Source: an uncultured Paraprevotella sp. (GTDB lineage Bacteria > Bacteroidota > Bacteroidia > Bacteroidales > Bacteroidaceae). From it: a stretch of 64,000 nt of DNA. Every line of letters starts with the position of its first letter. Position 1 is the stretch's first letter. The notes under the pieces are model-generated. The model made no database searches, was not told the DNA's origin, and was given only the letters and a program-made list of their open reading frames with translations. A program made the position numbers and the translations under genes. The DNA is taken from NCBI GenBank assembly GCA_944321365.1, contig CALULA010000002.1, positions 124,001 through 188,000 on the forward strand. The letters are read 5' to 3'. Shown one piece after another: positions 17,201 through 24,503 of this stretch.

Positions 17201-17356
17201 TTCTGTCATAACAACCACAGTGGGAGCGTTCAGGTCGGGGAATACATCCACCTCGGTGTTGTAGGTCATGTAGAGTCCGCCCACAAACAGCAGGACGGCG
17301 GCTATCAGGACCAGCAGCCGGTTCTGCAGGGAAAATCTGATGATTTTGTTCAGCAT
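14243..17356 (-). CDS. CusA/CzcA-family heavy-metal efflux RND transporter
   Basis: Inner-membrane proton-driven pump of 1037 residues with the normal RND duplication: TM1 near residue 15, large periplasmic loops, and helix clusters around 340-540 and 860-1020. The TM4 stretch GGMAIAIGSLVDDAIVDVEN carries the paired aspartates used in proton relay, and the sequence is of the HME type rather than the AcrB drug type. Partners are the membrane-fusion adaptor 19 bases upstream and the TolC-like channel overlapping by 4 bases. Copper/silver versus cobalt/zinc/cadmium cannot be decided from what I can see. Confidence 0.93.
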   Translation of the reverse strand: MLNKIIRFSLQNRLLVLIAAVLLFVGGLYMTYNTEVDVFPDLNAPTVVVMTEAGGMAAEEVEQLVTFPIETAVNGATGVRRVRSSSTTGFSVVWVEFDWDTDIYLARQIVSEKLATVSESLPDGAGNPTLGPQSSILGELLIVGLTADSTSMLDLRTLADWVIRPRLLSTGGVAQVSVLGGDIKEYQILLHPERMKHYDVTLAEVMDVTRNMNANTSGGVIYQYGNEYIVRGVLSTTDVNALGRTVVKTAGGVPVTLSDVADVVIGSQQPKLGTASEKGKPAVLLTVTKQPNTGTIELTEQLETALKDLQKSLPADVHVSTDIFRQSRFIESAISNVQDSLYEGAVFVVLVLFLFLGNVRTTVISLVTLPLSLLVTILTLHYMGLTINTMSLGGMAIAIGSLVDDAIVDVENVWKHLRENRMLPEEQRLRVRDVVFNASREVRMPILNSTLIIVVSFIPLFFLSGMEGRMLIPLGVAFIVSLFASTVVALTLTPVLCSYLLGHKAKVGGLPKEAFLASFLKKHYSNGLQWALAHKKIVTGSTLCLFVVALVCFFTLGRSFLPPFNEGSFTINISSLPGISLEESDKIGQQAEKLLLSIPEIQTVARKTGRAELDEHALGVNVSEIEAPFELKDRSHAELLDEVRHKLSVISGANIEIGQPISHRIDAMLSGTQAAIAIKLFGDDLNKMYMIGNQIKAAVSDVEGIADLNVEQQIERPELIIKPKREMLARYGITLPRFNEFVTVNLAGETVSQVYEQGRSFNLIVRSAEENRNRMECIRNLMIDDAQGNKIPFSYVADIRSSAGPNTINRENVKRKIVISANASGRDVRSVVNDIRQRIESGIQLPEGYHIEYGGQFESEASASRTLLLTSLISITVIFLLLFFQFRNATQSGIILLNLPLALIGGVFALMLTTKEVSIPAVIGFISLFGIAIRNGILLISHYNQLREEGIPLRECILNGSLDRLNPILMTALSSALALIPLALRGDLPGNEIQSPMAKVILGGLLTSTFLNAFIIPIVYEWMHRKDIRPQQQTTAS

Positions 17357-17375
17357 GTTATGGCCCTCCTCTTTT

Positions 17376-18545
17376 TTAATGCGAATGGGTATGTGCGGGA
17401 ATGGCGTTGGATGCCGCTGCTAATCTGACGTGGTAAGCCCCTTGGGTTACTACACGATCGCCCGTCTTCAGTCCCGACAGAATTTCCACCCGCAGCCCGT
17501 TGTCGGCTCCGGTCTTTACTTCTTGCTTGCGGTAGCCTTCGCTGTCTACTTGCAGGTAAACGAAGTATGCCCCTTGTTCTTCGGTAAGTGCCGATACGGG
17601 CAATGAGATCACTCCGCTGCGCTTGCTGCCGAGCAGGCTCACCTCTACGAAACTGCCCGGAACGATGTTTCCGGCATTGTCGAACTCGAAGGTCACCGGT
17701 AAGTAATAAGAACTGTCATCGGGCGTTTTTCCGTAGGAGAGCAGGCGTCCGTTCAGCTGTTCGAGTGCATATACCTTATTGTCGTACGGAGTCTTGAAGC
17801 AGGCTGATGTGAGGTGCGGCAACATCTGGTAGTAGCGTTCCGACACGTCGGCACGCAGGCGTAGCCGACGGCTTTGTGACACTGTAGCCAGTGTCTGGCC
17901 GGTGCTGACGTAGTCGCCTTCTTTCACCGCGATGTTCTTTATGTAACCGGTGATGGGTGCTTGTACGCTTACTCCTTTTTCCGTGTGCTGTGGAGCCAGT
18001 GCTTCGTAGCTCACACGGGCATCTTCGTAGGCAGTTTTCAAACGCTCCAGTTCCTTGCGGCTCACAATCTGTTTTTCCGCCAGTGGCAAGGCACGTTCAT
18101 ATTCGGTTCGGGCGTTCTGATAGGTGATATAGGCCCGTTCTACAGGGTCTCCGCCTTGGATGCTTCCGGCGGAGAGAGTGAACAACGTGTTTCCTTTGGT
18201 CACAGCCATACCGGCTGCGAGCGTACGGGCAAGCTTCACCACGCCGCTGGTGGTGGCCACGACGGCCGTTTCTGTGCCTTGTGCCGGTAATATCTGCCCT
18301 CCGGTGGGGATGATCTGGCGGAATGTGTCGGGGCGGACCACCTCTGTCTGTATGCCTGCTGCCTTTGCTTTTTCGGGGGACAGGATGATTTCGTCATGAT
18401 ATTCGGTGTGTGAACCTTGCGTTTCTCCGCTGCTTAATTCGGCTTCATGGTCGTGACCCTCTTCTCCGTGCTCGTGGTCATGCGGCTGACAGGCGCATAG
18501 CGTGCATACGGCCAGTGCGCCTATCAAGAAATATTTTTTCTTCAT
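17376..18545 (-). CDS. RND periplasmic adaptor lipoprotein with histidine-rich N-terminus (CusB/CzcB-like)
   Basis: Membrane-fusion protein of 389 residues linking the RND pump to the outer channel. The signal ends in a lipobox (LCAC, C19). Next comes a short histidine/acid-rich segment (HDHEHGEEGHDHEAE, residues 22-36), and the protein ends in HTHSH. Both are likely metal ligands. The core has the usual barrel-sandwich and helical hairpin (VERAYITYQNARTEYERALPLAEKQI) and beta-barrel parts. It lies 39 bases after the small secreted protein and 19 before the pump gene. A CzcB-type cation pump fits best; specificity is inference. Confidence 0.9.
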   Translation of the reverse strand: MKKKYFLIGALAVCTLCACQPHDHEHGEEGHDHEAELSSGETQGSHTEYHDEIILSPEKAKAAGIQTEVVRPDTFRQIIPTGGQILPAQGTETAVVATTSGVVKLARTLAAGMAVTKGNTLFTLSAGSIQGGDPVERAYITYQNARTEYERALPLAEKQIVSRKELERLKTAYEDARVSYEALAPQHTEKGVSVQAPITGYIKNIAVKEGDYVSTGQTLATVSQSRRLRLRADVSERYYQMLPHLTSACFKTPYDNKVYALEQLNGRLLSYGKTPDDSSYYLPVTFEFDNAGNIVPGSFVEVSLLGSKRSGVISLPVSALTEEQGAYFVYLQVDSEGYRKQEVKTGADNGLRVEILSGLKTGDRVVTQGAYHVRLAAASNAIPAHTHSH

Positions 18546-18584
18546 AGGTTTTCTTTTTATGGATGAAAGTTTTGGGAAATGAGT

Positions 18585-18983
18585 TTATTCCTTTTTGTCG
18601 GATGAGTACACGACGGGAGGTGCTCTCAGTGCAGTCCCGTCAGCGGGAGGTGAGACATAGAATGTCGTGCGGCATTCTCCTTGTCCGCAGTGTCCGGTGG
18701 ATAATAACAAAGCCGTGCATACTGTTCGTTCCGGTGTGGCGTCACTCTTATGCCGCCGGATGTCTTTCTGCGAAGTGACGGAAGTTTCCGTGGTGGGAAG
18801 GGTCAGGCTGAAGTGTGTGATGCAGCCGGCTGTGCAAGGTTGAGGTAAGCCGGAGGTCGATGCTGTCCGCATGTCGTGCGCCGTGCAGAGGGCATCATCG
18901 TGATGGTGATGCGGATAGACTGCGATGGCCTGCATCAGCAGGCAAAGTCCTATCAGCAATATCGCCTTGAATCGTGATTTCAT
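18585..18983 (-). CDS. Small secreted His/Cys-rich protein of the metal efflux operon
   Basis: Protein of 132 residues with a signal peptide (MKSRFKAILLIGLCLLMQAIA), then YPHHHHDD immediately after the cleavage region. Further on are scattered cysteines and histidines (ALCTAHD, PCTAGCITHFSL, CTALLLSTGHCGQGEC). This composition, together with cotranscription with a metal pump, points to a periplasmic metal-binding or sensing protein. It resembles small Bacteroides proteins located beside cation exporters, but I cannot name the family with certainty. The start at ATG 18983 is set by the signal peptide and by the -7 box at 19014; a longer frame up to 19157 would run through repeat array B. Confidence 0.65.
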   Translation of the reverse strand: MKSRFKAILLIGLCLLMQAIAVYPHHHHDDALCTAHDMRTASTSGLPQPCTAGCITHFSLTLPTTETSVTSQKDIRRHKSDATPERTVCTALLLSTGHCGQGECRTTFYVSPPADGTALRAPPVVYSSDKKE

Positions 18984-19013
18984 CTTTTCCGTCTTATGTC
19001 CTTGATACGGTGG

Positions 19014-19021
19014 CAAAGTTA
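19014..19021 (-). promoter_or_regulatory. -7 box of the metal efflux operon
   Basis: The minus strand reads TAACTTTG, with TTGG 19 bases upstream as a -33 element. Repeat array B begins about 60 bases upstream of this promoter. Confidence 0.6.
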
Positions 19022-19083
19022 GCTGAAAAAAGCTGTATGGCCAACTATTTGGCGTGCAACTTGGTTGCAATATGCGGGGTATC

Positions 19084-19179
19084 TGCTGCAATATCGCCGG
19101 CGTTTTTGCGCAAAACTGATGGCGGTCTTGCGCAAAGACGTATTTGTTTCTGCGCAAGAAATGCCGGACCTTGCGGCGC
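19084..19179. repeat. Array B: TTGCGCAA-type motif repeated at 22-bp spacing
   Basis: TTGCGCAA occurs at 19106 and 19128 and CTGCGCAA at 19150, with degenerate copies TGCTGCAA at 19084 and TTGCGGCG at 19171. Spacing is 22, 22, 22 and 21 bp. It lies between the efflux-operon promoter and the tRNA-Gln terminator. Confidence 0.75.
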
Positions 19180-19186
19180 GGGTATA

Positions 19187-19228
19187 AAAAATCTCCGCCG
19201 GATAGAAGCTTTCCGGCGGAGATTTCTT
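19187..19228 (-). terminator. Terminator of tRNA-Gln
   Basis: AAATCTCCGCCGG (19189-19201) and CCGGCGGAGATTT (19213-19225) form a perfect 13-bp stem. On the minus strand a T tract (complement of 19186-19190) follows, just after the tRNA. Confidence 0.85.
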
Positions 19229-19302
19229 TGGTTGGGCTACCTGGTTTCGAACCAAGACTAAGACGACCAAAATGTCTTGTGCTACCATTACACCATAGCC
19301 CA
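19229..19302 (-). tRNA. tRNA-Gln (anticodon UUG)
   Basis: The minus strand folds as a tRNA. The acceptor stem is TGGGCTA with TAGCCCA. A short D arm contains TGTAATGGTAGCAC. The anticodon loop is TTTTGGT, placing UUG at 34-36, and the T arm is TGGTTCGAAACCA. Discriminator A and CCA are encoded (19229-19232). The weak U1-A72 start is characteristic of glutamine tRNAs. A -7 box lies at 19333 and a terminator follows at 19187. Confidence 0.9.
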
Positions 19303-19332
19303 ATCCTTTTGTACTTTCTTCCGAAAGTGGTG

Positions 19333-19340
19333 CAAAGATA
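19333..19340 (-). promoter_or_regulatory. -7 box of tRNA-Gln
   Basis: The minus strand reads TATCTTTG, with TTG about 20 bases upstream in place of TTTG. It lies 31 bases before the tRNA 5' end. Confidence 0.55.
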
Positions 19341-19378
19341 GCGAGTTTTGAGCTATCTCACAAGTTTTTTCCTGATTT

Positions 19379-20671
19379 TTATTTGGCGATGAGCAGGAAA
19401 TAGTTCTTTTTGCCGCGCTGGACAAGCAGGTATTTGCCGTCAAGCAGGTCATCTGCTGTCACGATGCGGTCAAAGGCCGTAAGCTTCTCCTTGTTGAGTG
19501 ACACGCCGCCGCCTTGTACCATTTTGCGCATCTCGCCTTTGCTGGGGAAGCACTGTGTCATCTCAGCCATCAGGTCGACGGCTTTCACGCCGGCGGAAAG
19601 GGCGTCGCGGCTGACCTCGAACTGCGGAACGCCGGCAAATACATCGAGCAGAGTCTGTTCGTCCAACTTGGACAGGCTTTCACGTGTAGCCTTGCCGAAG
19701 AGTATCTGACTGGCTTCGACGGCCATGTCGTAATCTTCGCGGCTGTGCACCATGACAGTGATTTCCTCGGCCAGACGTTTCTGCAGTACGCGCTGTCCGG
19801 GGTCTTCATCGTGGCGGGCGATGAGGCTGTCGATTTCTTCCTTGTCGAGTGTGGTGAAGATGCGGATGTAGCGTTTGGCGTCTTCATCGGCCACGTTGAG
19901 CCAGAACTGATAGAAAGCGTAGGGGCTGGTGTAGCGGCGGTCGAGCCAGACGTTGCCTTTTTCCGTCTTGCCGAACTTCGTGCCGTCGGCTTTGGTGACG
20001 AGCGGACAGGTCAGGGCGAATACCTCTCCGCCGTTGGTGCGCCGGATCAGTTCGGCACCTGTGGTGATATTGCCCCACTGGTCGCTGCCGCCCATCTGCA
20101 GCTTGCAGCCTTTGTGTTCGTATAAGTATAAGAAGTCGTATCCTTGGAGAAGCTGGTAGGTGAATTCGGTGAAAGAGAGTCCGTCGCGGGCCTCTCCGTT
20201 CAGACGCTTCTGCACGCTTTCTTTGGCCATCATATAGTTCACGGTGATGTGCTTGCCTACTTCGCGGGCGAAGTCGAGAAACTTGAAGTCTTTCATCCAG
20301 TCGTAGTTGTTGACCAGCTCGGCATGGTTGGGGGCGTCGCTGTCGAAGTCGAGGAACCGCTCTAACTGCTTTTTGATGCAGGCCACGTTGTGGCGCAAGG
20401 TTTCCTCGTCAAGCAGGTTGCGTTCCTGGCTTTTGCCCGATGGGTCGCCTATCATGCCCGTAGCCCCTCCGATAAGGGCCAGCGGCTTGTGGCCGCAACG
20501 TTGGAAATGCTTGAGCATCATCACGCCGCACAGATGCCCGATGTGCAGAGAGTCTGCCGTGGGATCGATGCCCAGATAGGCGGTGACGTGTTCTTTTTCA
20601 AGTAGTTCCTCTGTTCCCGGCATCATGTTGTGGACCATGCCTCTCCATTTCAATTCTTCTACAAAGTTCAT
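19379..20671 (-). CDS. tyrS: Tyrosyl-tRNA synthetase
   Basis: Class I aminoacyl-tRNA synthetase of 430 residues that charges tRNA-Tyr. The nucleotide-binding HIGH motif appears as LHIGHLCG (about residues 40-47). The KMSKS equivalent is KFGKT (about 231-235). The catalytic core includes [13 protein letters not shown] and GGSDQWGN. The C-terminal about 60 residues form an S4-type RNA-binding domain ([11 protein letters not shown]). It is the only synthetase in the window. It follows tatD in the same direction with about 80 bases between and its own -7 box, so it can be expressed alone. Confidence 0.96.
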   Translation of the reverse strand: MNFVEELKWRGMVHNMMPGTEELLEKEHVTAYLGIDPTADSLHIGHLCGVMMLKHFQRCGHKPLALIGGATGMIGDPSGKSQERNLLDEETLRHNVACIKKQLERFLDFDSDAPNHAELVNNYDWMKDFKFLDFAREVGKHITVNYMMAKESVQKRLNGEARDGLSFTEFTYQLLQGYDFLYLYEHKGCKLQMGGSDQWGNITTGAELIRRTNGGEVFALTCPLVTKADGTKFGKTEKGNVWLDRRYTSPYAFYQFWLNVADEDAKRYIRIFTTLDKEEIDSLIARHDEDPGQRVLQKRLAEEITVMVHSREDYDMAVEASQILFGKATRESLSKLDEQTLLDVFAGVPQFEVSRDALSAGVKAVDLMAEMTQCFPSKGEMRKMVQGGGVSLNKEKLTAFDRIVTADDLLDGKYLLVQRGKKNYFLLIAK

Positions 20672-20708
20672 CGTATGAATTTATTTTGTTTGATTAAATT
20701 GGTTCGTG

Positions 20709-20716
20709 CAAAAGTA
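20709..20716 (-). promoter_or_regulatory. -7 box for tyrS
   Basis: The minus strand reads TACTTTTG, matching TAnnTTTG, 38 bases before the tyrS start. Confidence 0.55.
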
Positions 20717-20754
20717 CGACCTTTCATTGAGACTTGCAACTATATTGCTGTTTT

Positions 20755-21411
20755 TTAGCGGTGGAGACGAGTGATGGCCTGCAGGTTTTTCCAACATTGG
20801 TTGTTCAGTTCCTCCGGTGTGCAGGAGAGCCATGTGGCGGCTGTCTGGTAAAGTTCTTCCACATGACGTTGGTCCTCGTCGGTTTCCAGCAGCAGGCGGT
20901 CAGGCGGACAGACAGACAGGCTTTGTGCGTTGAAGCGGAATCCGAAGCTCAGGTAGAAGCCTTTGCGGATGAGTGCTTTGGCCAGTTCCGGTTTGCCCCG
21001 GAAACCATGGATGATGCAGGGTGTTTCGGGGCGGACGGATTTGCATGCTGCCAGTAGTTCGTCCCAGGCTCTGACGCAGTGGATGACGACAGGAAGATTG
21101 TGAGAGGTTGCCATTTGCATTTGGCGGACAAAGACGGACTGTTGTTTTTTCATGGTGGTCTGGGCTTGTTTGTCCAAGCCTGTTTCTCCTACGGCCACAC
21201 AGGCGGGCAGGTGAATGAGTCGTTCCAATTCGGCAAGGGCAGCTTCTGGTTGTTCGGGGATATGCCAGGGGTGTATGCCGGCGCAGAAGAGGTCTGTCCG
21301 TACCGTGGTTTCCTGTCCGCTGTTTTCGGCAGGCAGCATCAGGTTACGGATGACGGTTTCCGTCGGTGAGACGGCTTTGCGATGGGCATGGAAATTCAGG
21401 AAAGGTTTCAT
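20755..21411 (-). CDS. TatD-family metal-dependent hydrolase
   Basis: Protein of 218 residues resembling TatD/YcfH deoxyribonucleases. It has the metal-binding HxH near the N-terminus (FHAH, about residues 8-10), GETGLD (about 80), VVIHC (about 113) and ETDE (about 180). It is shorter than the usual 255-265 residues, so a loop or helix seems missing. The start ATG 21411 is chosen because the longer frame from 21447 overlaps yidD and adds a non-homologous leader. It follows yidD by 7 bases, in the rnpA-yidD run. Likely a 3'-5' nuclease or related hydrolase; the true substrate is unknown. Confidence 0.8.
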   Translation of the reverse strand: MKPFLNFHAHRKAVSPTETVIRNLMLPAENSGQETTVRTDLFCAGIHPWHIPEQPEAALAELERLIHLPACVAVGETGLDKQAQTTMKKQQSVFVRQMQMATSHNLPVVIHCVRAWDELLAACKSVRPETPCIIHGFRGKPELAKALIRKGFYLSFGFRFNAQSLSVCPPDRLLLETDEDQRHVEELYQTAATWLSCTPEELNNQCWKNLQAITRLHR

Positions 21412-21418
21412 CGTGTGG

Positions 21419-21661
21419 TTATGGAACGGGGTCGTATCCGCTTCCACCCCAAGGATGACAGCGCAGGATGCGTCGCAAGGCCAGCCATAGCCCTTTGAAA
21501 GGTCCGTGTTTCTGTATGGCTTCTATGGCATACTGCGAGCAGGTTGGCGTGAATCTGCACGAGGGAGGGGTCAGCGGTGAGATGACGTTACGGTAGAAAC
21601 GTATGGGGGCGATCAGCACGGCAGACAGGGTAGTGCGGATCATTTCATACAGTCTGTTCAT
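21419..21661 (-). CDS. yidD: Membrane protein insertion efficiency factor YidD
   Basis: Small protein of 80 residues with an amphipathic N-terminal helix and the conserved core [25 protein letters not shown] (read in two parts: residues 21-34 and 35-45). The later motif [16 protein letters not shown] is also present. The three-cysteine pattern is typical. YidD assists YidC-mediated insertion at the inner membrane in other bacteria. Its start overlaps the end of rnpA by 17 bases, the classic rnpA-yidD arrangement, so translation is probably coupled. Elsewhere yidC usually follows; here tatD follows instead. Confidence 0.95.
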   Translation of the reverse strand: MNRLYEMIRTTLSAVLIAPIRFYRNVISPLTPPSCRFTPTCSQYAIEAIQKHGPFKGLWLALRRILRCHPWGGSGYDPVP

Positions 21662-22085
21662 GTCGGCGGGTTGACGGTCTGTCTGTCAGTTGTTCGGCTA
21701 TGCGGGTAAGCAGGTGTCTGATGCTTTTTTCTACTTCCGACGTGGGGTGAAGGCGGTCGGACAGCCAGAGAAAAGCTACGGCCAGACGCGTTTCCTGTTT
21801 GCCGTCCAGCGCATGGGTCAGTAAGATTTTGTTTTTCCGATAGGCTTCCCTTATTTGCCGTTTTACGCGGTTGCGCTTGACAGCAAGTTTGAAATGCCTT
21901 TTGGAGACGGAAATCAGTACGGATACACGTGCTGTGGAGGAATATTCAGGTGGAAGTATCATGTAGACAGCCCGTATGGGAAATGAGGACATAGATTTGC
22001 TGCCGCCCGCGAAGAGGGCCTCGATCAGGCGTCTGCTGCACAGATGTTCTGTCTTGGGGAAAGAGCGTTTCTGGGATGATTCCAT
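21645..22085 (-). CDS. rnpA: Ribonuclease P protein component
   Basis: Protein cofactor of RNase P, which matures tRNA 5' ends; about 146 residues. The family signature appears as [22 protein letters not shown] (about residues 67-88), with the RNR core. The N-terminus has the usual [15 protein letters not shown] helix. The start at ATG 22085 is chosen because the longer frame to 22151 passes through a terminator hairpin at 22108-22140. It overlaps yidD by 17 bases. Extra C-terminal residues ([12 protein letters not shown]) are unremarkable. Confidence 0.93.
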   Translation of the reverse strand: MESSQKRSFPKTEHLCSRRLIEALFAGGSKSMSSFPIRAVYMILPPEYSSTARVSVLISVSKRHFKLAVKRNRVKRQIREAYRKNKILLTHALDGKQETRLAVAFLWLSDRLHPTSEVEKSIRHLLTRIAEQLTDRPSTRRHEQTV

Positions 22086-22107
22086 GTCTTCATTGTATGG
22101 TTTGAAA

Positions 22108-22140
22108 CAGCAAAGGCGGAACATTTTTCCGCCTTTGCTG
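22108..22140 (-). terminator. Hairpin between hemD-like gene and rnpA
   Basis: CAGCAAAGGCGGAA (22108-22121) pairs with TTCCGCCTTTGCTG (22127-22140) across a 5-base loop. The following T tract on the minus strand is short (TTTC), so it may be a partial terminator or a processing hairpin. It lies right after the hemD-like stop codon. Confidence 0.65.
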
Positions 22141-22147
22141 TTGTGCA

Positions 22148-22891
22148 TCATTTATTATGTTCTTTGATGAAGTCGTCCAATGCGGCTGTGATGGACGGAA
22201 ATTTGGGTGTGGGGGCTTCCAGGTCCAGTCGTAGTCCGGCTTCTTTCACAGCCTTGGCCGTAGTCGGTCCAAAGGTTCCGATGGCGATTTTCTTTTGTTC
22301 AAATTTGGGAAAATTCTTCAGCAAGGCCTGTATGCCTGACGGGCTGAAAAAAATGAGCATGTCATAATCGAAATTCTCTTCGGGCGTGAAGTCGTTGCTT
22401 ACGGTGCGATACATAACGACTTCCTTGTGCACCAGTTTCTTTGAGTCCAGCAGTTCGGCGATTTCGTTGTTGTGTACGTCCGACAGCGGGACAAGGTATT
22501 TTTCTGTTTTATGTTTGACCATGGCGGGTAACAGGTCGTTGATTTTCCCTGTACTGCCGAAGAATACTTTACGTTTGCGGTATTGTACATACTTTTGTAT
22601 GTAGAGAGCAATGGTTTCTGTGATGCAGAAGTATTTCATGTCTTCGGGAATGGCAACGCGCAGCTCCTTGCACAGGAGGAAAAAGTGGTCGATGGCGTTG
22701 CGTGAAGTGAATACGATGGCTGTGTAGTCCAGAATGTTCACCTTCTGCTGGCGGAATTCCTTGGCGGATAGTCCTTCAATTTTGATAAATGGTCTGAAAA
22801 CTAATTCCACACCGTATTTGGAGGCAATCTCGAAATAAGGAGATTTCTCAGAAGTAGGTTGAGGTTGTGAAACCAGAATCTTCTTTATCAT
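22148..22891 (-). CDS. hemD: Uroporphyrinogen-III synthase (HemD-like)
   Basis: Protein of 247 residues with the two-lobed HemD pattern. The N-terminus is MIKKILVSQP, then YTAIVFTSRNAIDHFF (about 58-73). The second lobe carries YDMLIFFSPSGIQALLKNFP (about 180-199) and KIAIGTFGPTTAKAVKEAGL (about 205-224), where the S/T-rich loop contacts substrate. Sequence conservation in this family is low, so the call rests on the layout and these segments. The start at 22891 is preferred over 22978, which would overlap the DUF4271 gene by about 70 bases. The rest of heme synthesis is not nearby. Confidence 0.8.
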   Translation of the reverse strand: MIKKILVSQPQPTSEKSPYFEIASKYGVELVFRPFIKIEGLSAKEFRQQKVNILDYTAIVFTSRNAIDHFFLLCKELRVAIPEDMKYFCITETIALYIQKYVQYRKRKVFFGSTGKINDLLPAMVKHKTEKYLVPLSDVHNNEIAELLDSKKLVHKEVVMYRTVSNDFTPEENFDYDMLIFFSPSGIQALLKNFPKFEQKKIAIGTFGPTTAKAVKEAGLRLDLEAPTPKFPSITAALDDFIKEHNK

Positions 22892-22905
22892 AGAGTTTAA
22901 ATGTT

Positions 22906-23907
22906 TTATAGTAATATGTCGTTTATGTATGTGAGTGCGTGTAACAGACCGAATAACGGTAGTATTTCGAGGGCACAAAAGTACACAATTAAATGCAAAA
23001 AACCATAAATTTTTGAGAAAAAGATATTAAAAGTCTTATAAAAGAGCAAAACTTTTATCAATCCCACTAAAATGAATAGACAGATGGCAGTATCATGGAT
23101 GGACAGGTTGAAGAATACCATGGTCAAGGCCAGTGGAAACAGCAATATGCCTTCCAAGGAAAGAAGAAAAGAATAAGCTTTGATCCATCTGTCCCTTTTC
23201 CCTTTGTCAAAGAAGATCCAGTTGACGAAGATGTATGCAGACTGCTTTACACCGATGTAGATCCAGTTTGTCAGGATGTAGGCTCCCAGTAGTGCGTGAG
23301 AAGACCAACGGCTCATGAATAAGTCCTGTGTTGTCTGGGTATAGTTGAAGAAAAAAAGGCTGGCTAATAGTCCGGTTTGCAGATAGAGGAACACGGCTTG
23401 GCGCATTTCACGTCCGTTTTCCAGAGAGAAAAGAGAATCTTTTTCCGTATGGTTGAAGAAGAAGTCTTGAAAATATTGTCTGAGATATTTCTTACTGACC
23501 GAAAAGATGCTCATGACGACAAGGAAACAGCACAGCAAGATTGCTGTTATCCATACGTCATCCCGCAGCAGATAAGGGCGGGAGACGGCAGTCATGCCAA
23601 ATGGCTTCACCTTGATTTCAGGATGGTATGCAGATGACTGGCTGAAATAGTTCGCATCTCGCAGTCCGGGGATAGCCGTAAGGCCTGTTTCCGAGCTGGG
23701 TATGTTCCAGCCGGGAAGGTTTAATGTATCCGGTCGTGCGGAACGCATCGTCGGACGTTTGGGAAGATGGGCTTGCACGGCCGAATCTTGTTGGGCCGGT
23801 GTGGAGCCTTCCGGCAGACTCTCAATGATATGCTTCACATTGAAAGTGTGTGTCACGGATACCGGTGTATGGAGTCGTGGAAGTGATGTCTGCAGGGTAT
23901 CTTTCAT
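22906..23907 (-). CDS. DUF4271 domain-containing membrane protein
   Basis: Protein of 333 residues. The soluble, proline-rich N-terminal about 135 residues precede a membrane domain with about six helices. This part contains the RQYFQDFFFNHTEKDSLF segment and a C-terminal FYKTFNIFF..LHLIVYFCALEILPL stretch that I associate with DUF4271 in Bacteroidetes. Function unknown. It is 14 bases upstream of the hemD start and 3 bases after the LOG gene, an arrangement often kept in this phylum and suggesting cotranscription with hemD. Confidence 0.8.
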   Translation of the reverse strand: MKDTLQTSLPRLHTPVSVTHTFNVKHIIESLPEGSTPAQQDSAVQAHLPKRPTMRSARPDTLNLPGWNIPSSETGLTAIPGLRDANYFSQSSAYHPEIKVKPFGMTAVSRPYLLRDDVWITAILLCCFLVVMSIFSVSKKYLRQYFQDFFFNHTEKDSLFSLENGREMRQAVFLYLQTGLLASLFFFNYTQTTQDLFMSRWSSHALLGAYILTNWIYIGVKQSAYIFVNWIFFDKGKRDRWIKAYSFLLSLEGILLFPLALTMVFFNLSIHDTAICLFILVGLIKVLLFYKTFNIFFSKIYGFLHLIVYFCALEILPLFGLLHALTYINDILL

Positions 23908-23910
23908 AAG

Positions 23911-24501
23911 TCAGAGGGCTGCAAACTTACGTATGTTCCGGTTCCATGCAGGTGTTGTATAGAGGAGTTCTATGGCTTCGGCCGGAGTGGACGCCACCTT
24001 CCAGATGCTCAGGTGCTCAGGACGCATGAAATGTTTTTCTGCGGTCTGTCTCATCATGTTCAGCAATGGGGCATAGAATCCGTCGGTGTTTAGAATGATG
24101 ATGGGATTCAGATAAATGCCAAGTTGTTTCCAAGTAATGATTTCCAGCAGTTCTTCCATCGTGCCACAGCCGCCCGGCAGGGCAATGACGCCGTCTGAAA
24201 GACGGGCCATTGTCTGCTTGCGGGTATGCATGGTGTCGGTTTCTATCAATTCTGTAAGTCCGGTATGCTGCCAACCCTGTTCAACCATGAAGTGTGGGAT
24301 GACTCCTGTGACGCATCCTCCGGATTGCAGGCAAGCATCAGCGCATTCGCGCATCAGTCCGTGTCTGCCGGCACCATTGATCAGGCGTATGCCTTCGCGT
24401 GCCAACAGATGACCCAATTCGCGTGCGGCTGCGAAAAATATGCTGTCTACTTGTGTGCTGGAGGCAGAATAGACACAAACCGATTGTATGACATTTCTCA
24501 T
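23911..24501 (-). CDS. LOG-family nucleotide phosphoribohydrolase
   Basis: Protein of 196 residues of the LOG (lonely guy) family, formerly called lysine decarboxylase-like. It carries the diagnostic PGGCGTMEELLEIITWKQLG (about residues 107-126, PGGxGTxxE) and an N-terminal VCVYSASS nucleotide-binding strand. Family members hydrolyse cytokinin-type or ordinary nucleoside 5'-monophosphates to base and ribose phosphate. In bacteria the physiological substrate is often unclear. It is 2 bases downstream of metK, so coexpression with SAM synthesis under the metK leader is likely. Confidence 0.88.
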   Translation of the reverse strand: MRNVIQSVCVYSASSTQVDSIFFAAARELGHLLAREGIRLINGAGRHGLMRECADACLQSGGCVTGVIPHFMVEQGWQHTGLTELIETDTMHTRKQTMARLSDGVIALPGGCGTMEELLEIITWKQLGIYLNPIIILNTDGFYAPLLNMMRQTAEKHFMRPEHLSIWKVASTPAEAIELLYTTPAWNRNIRKFAAL

Positions 24502-24503
24502 TA

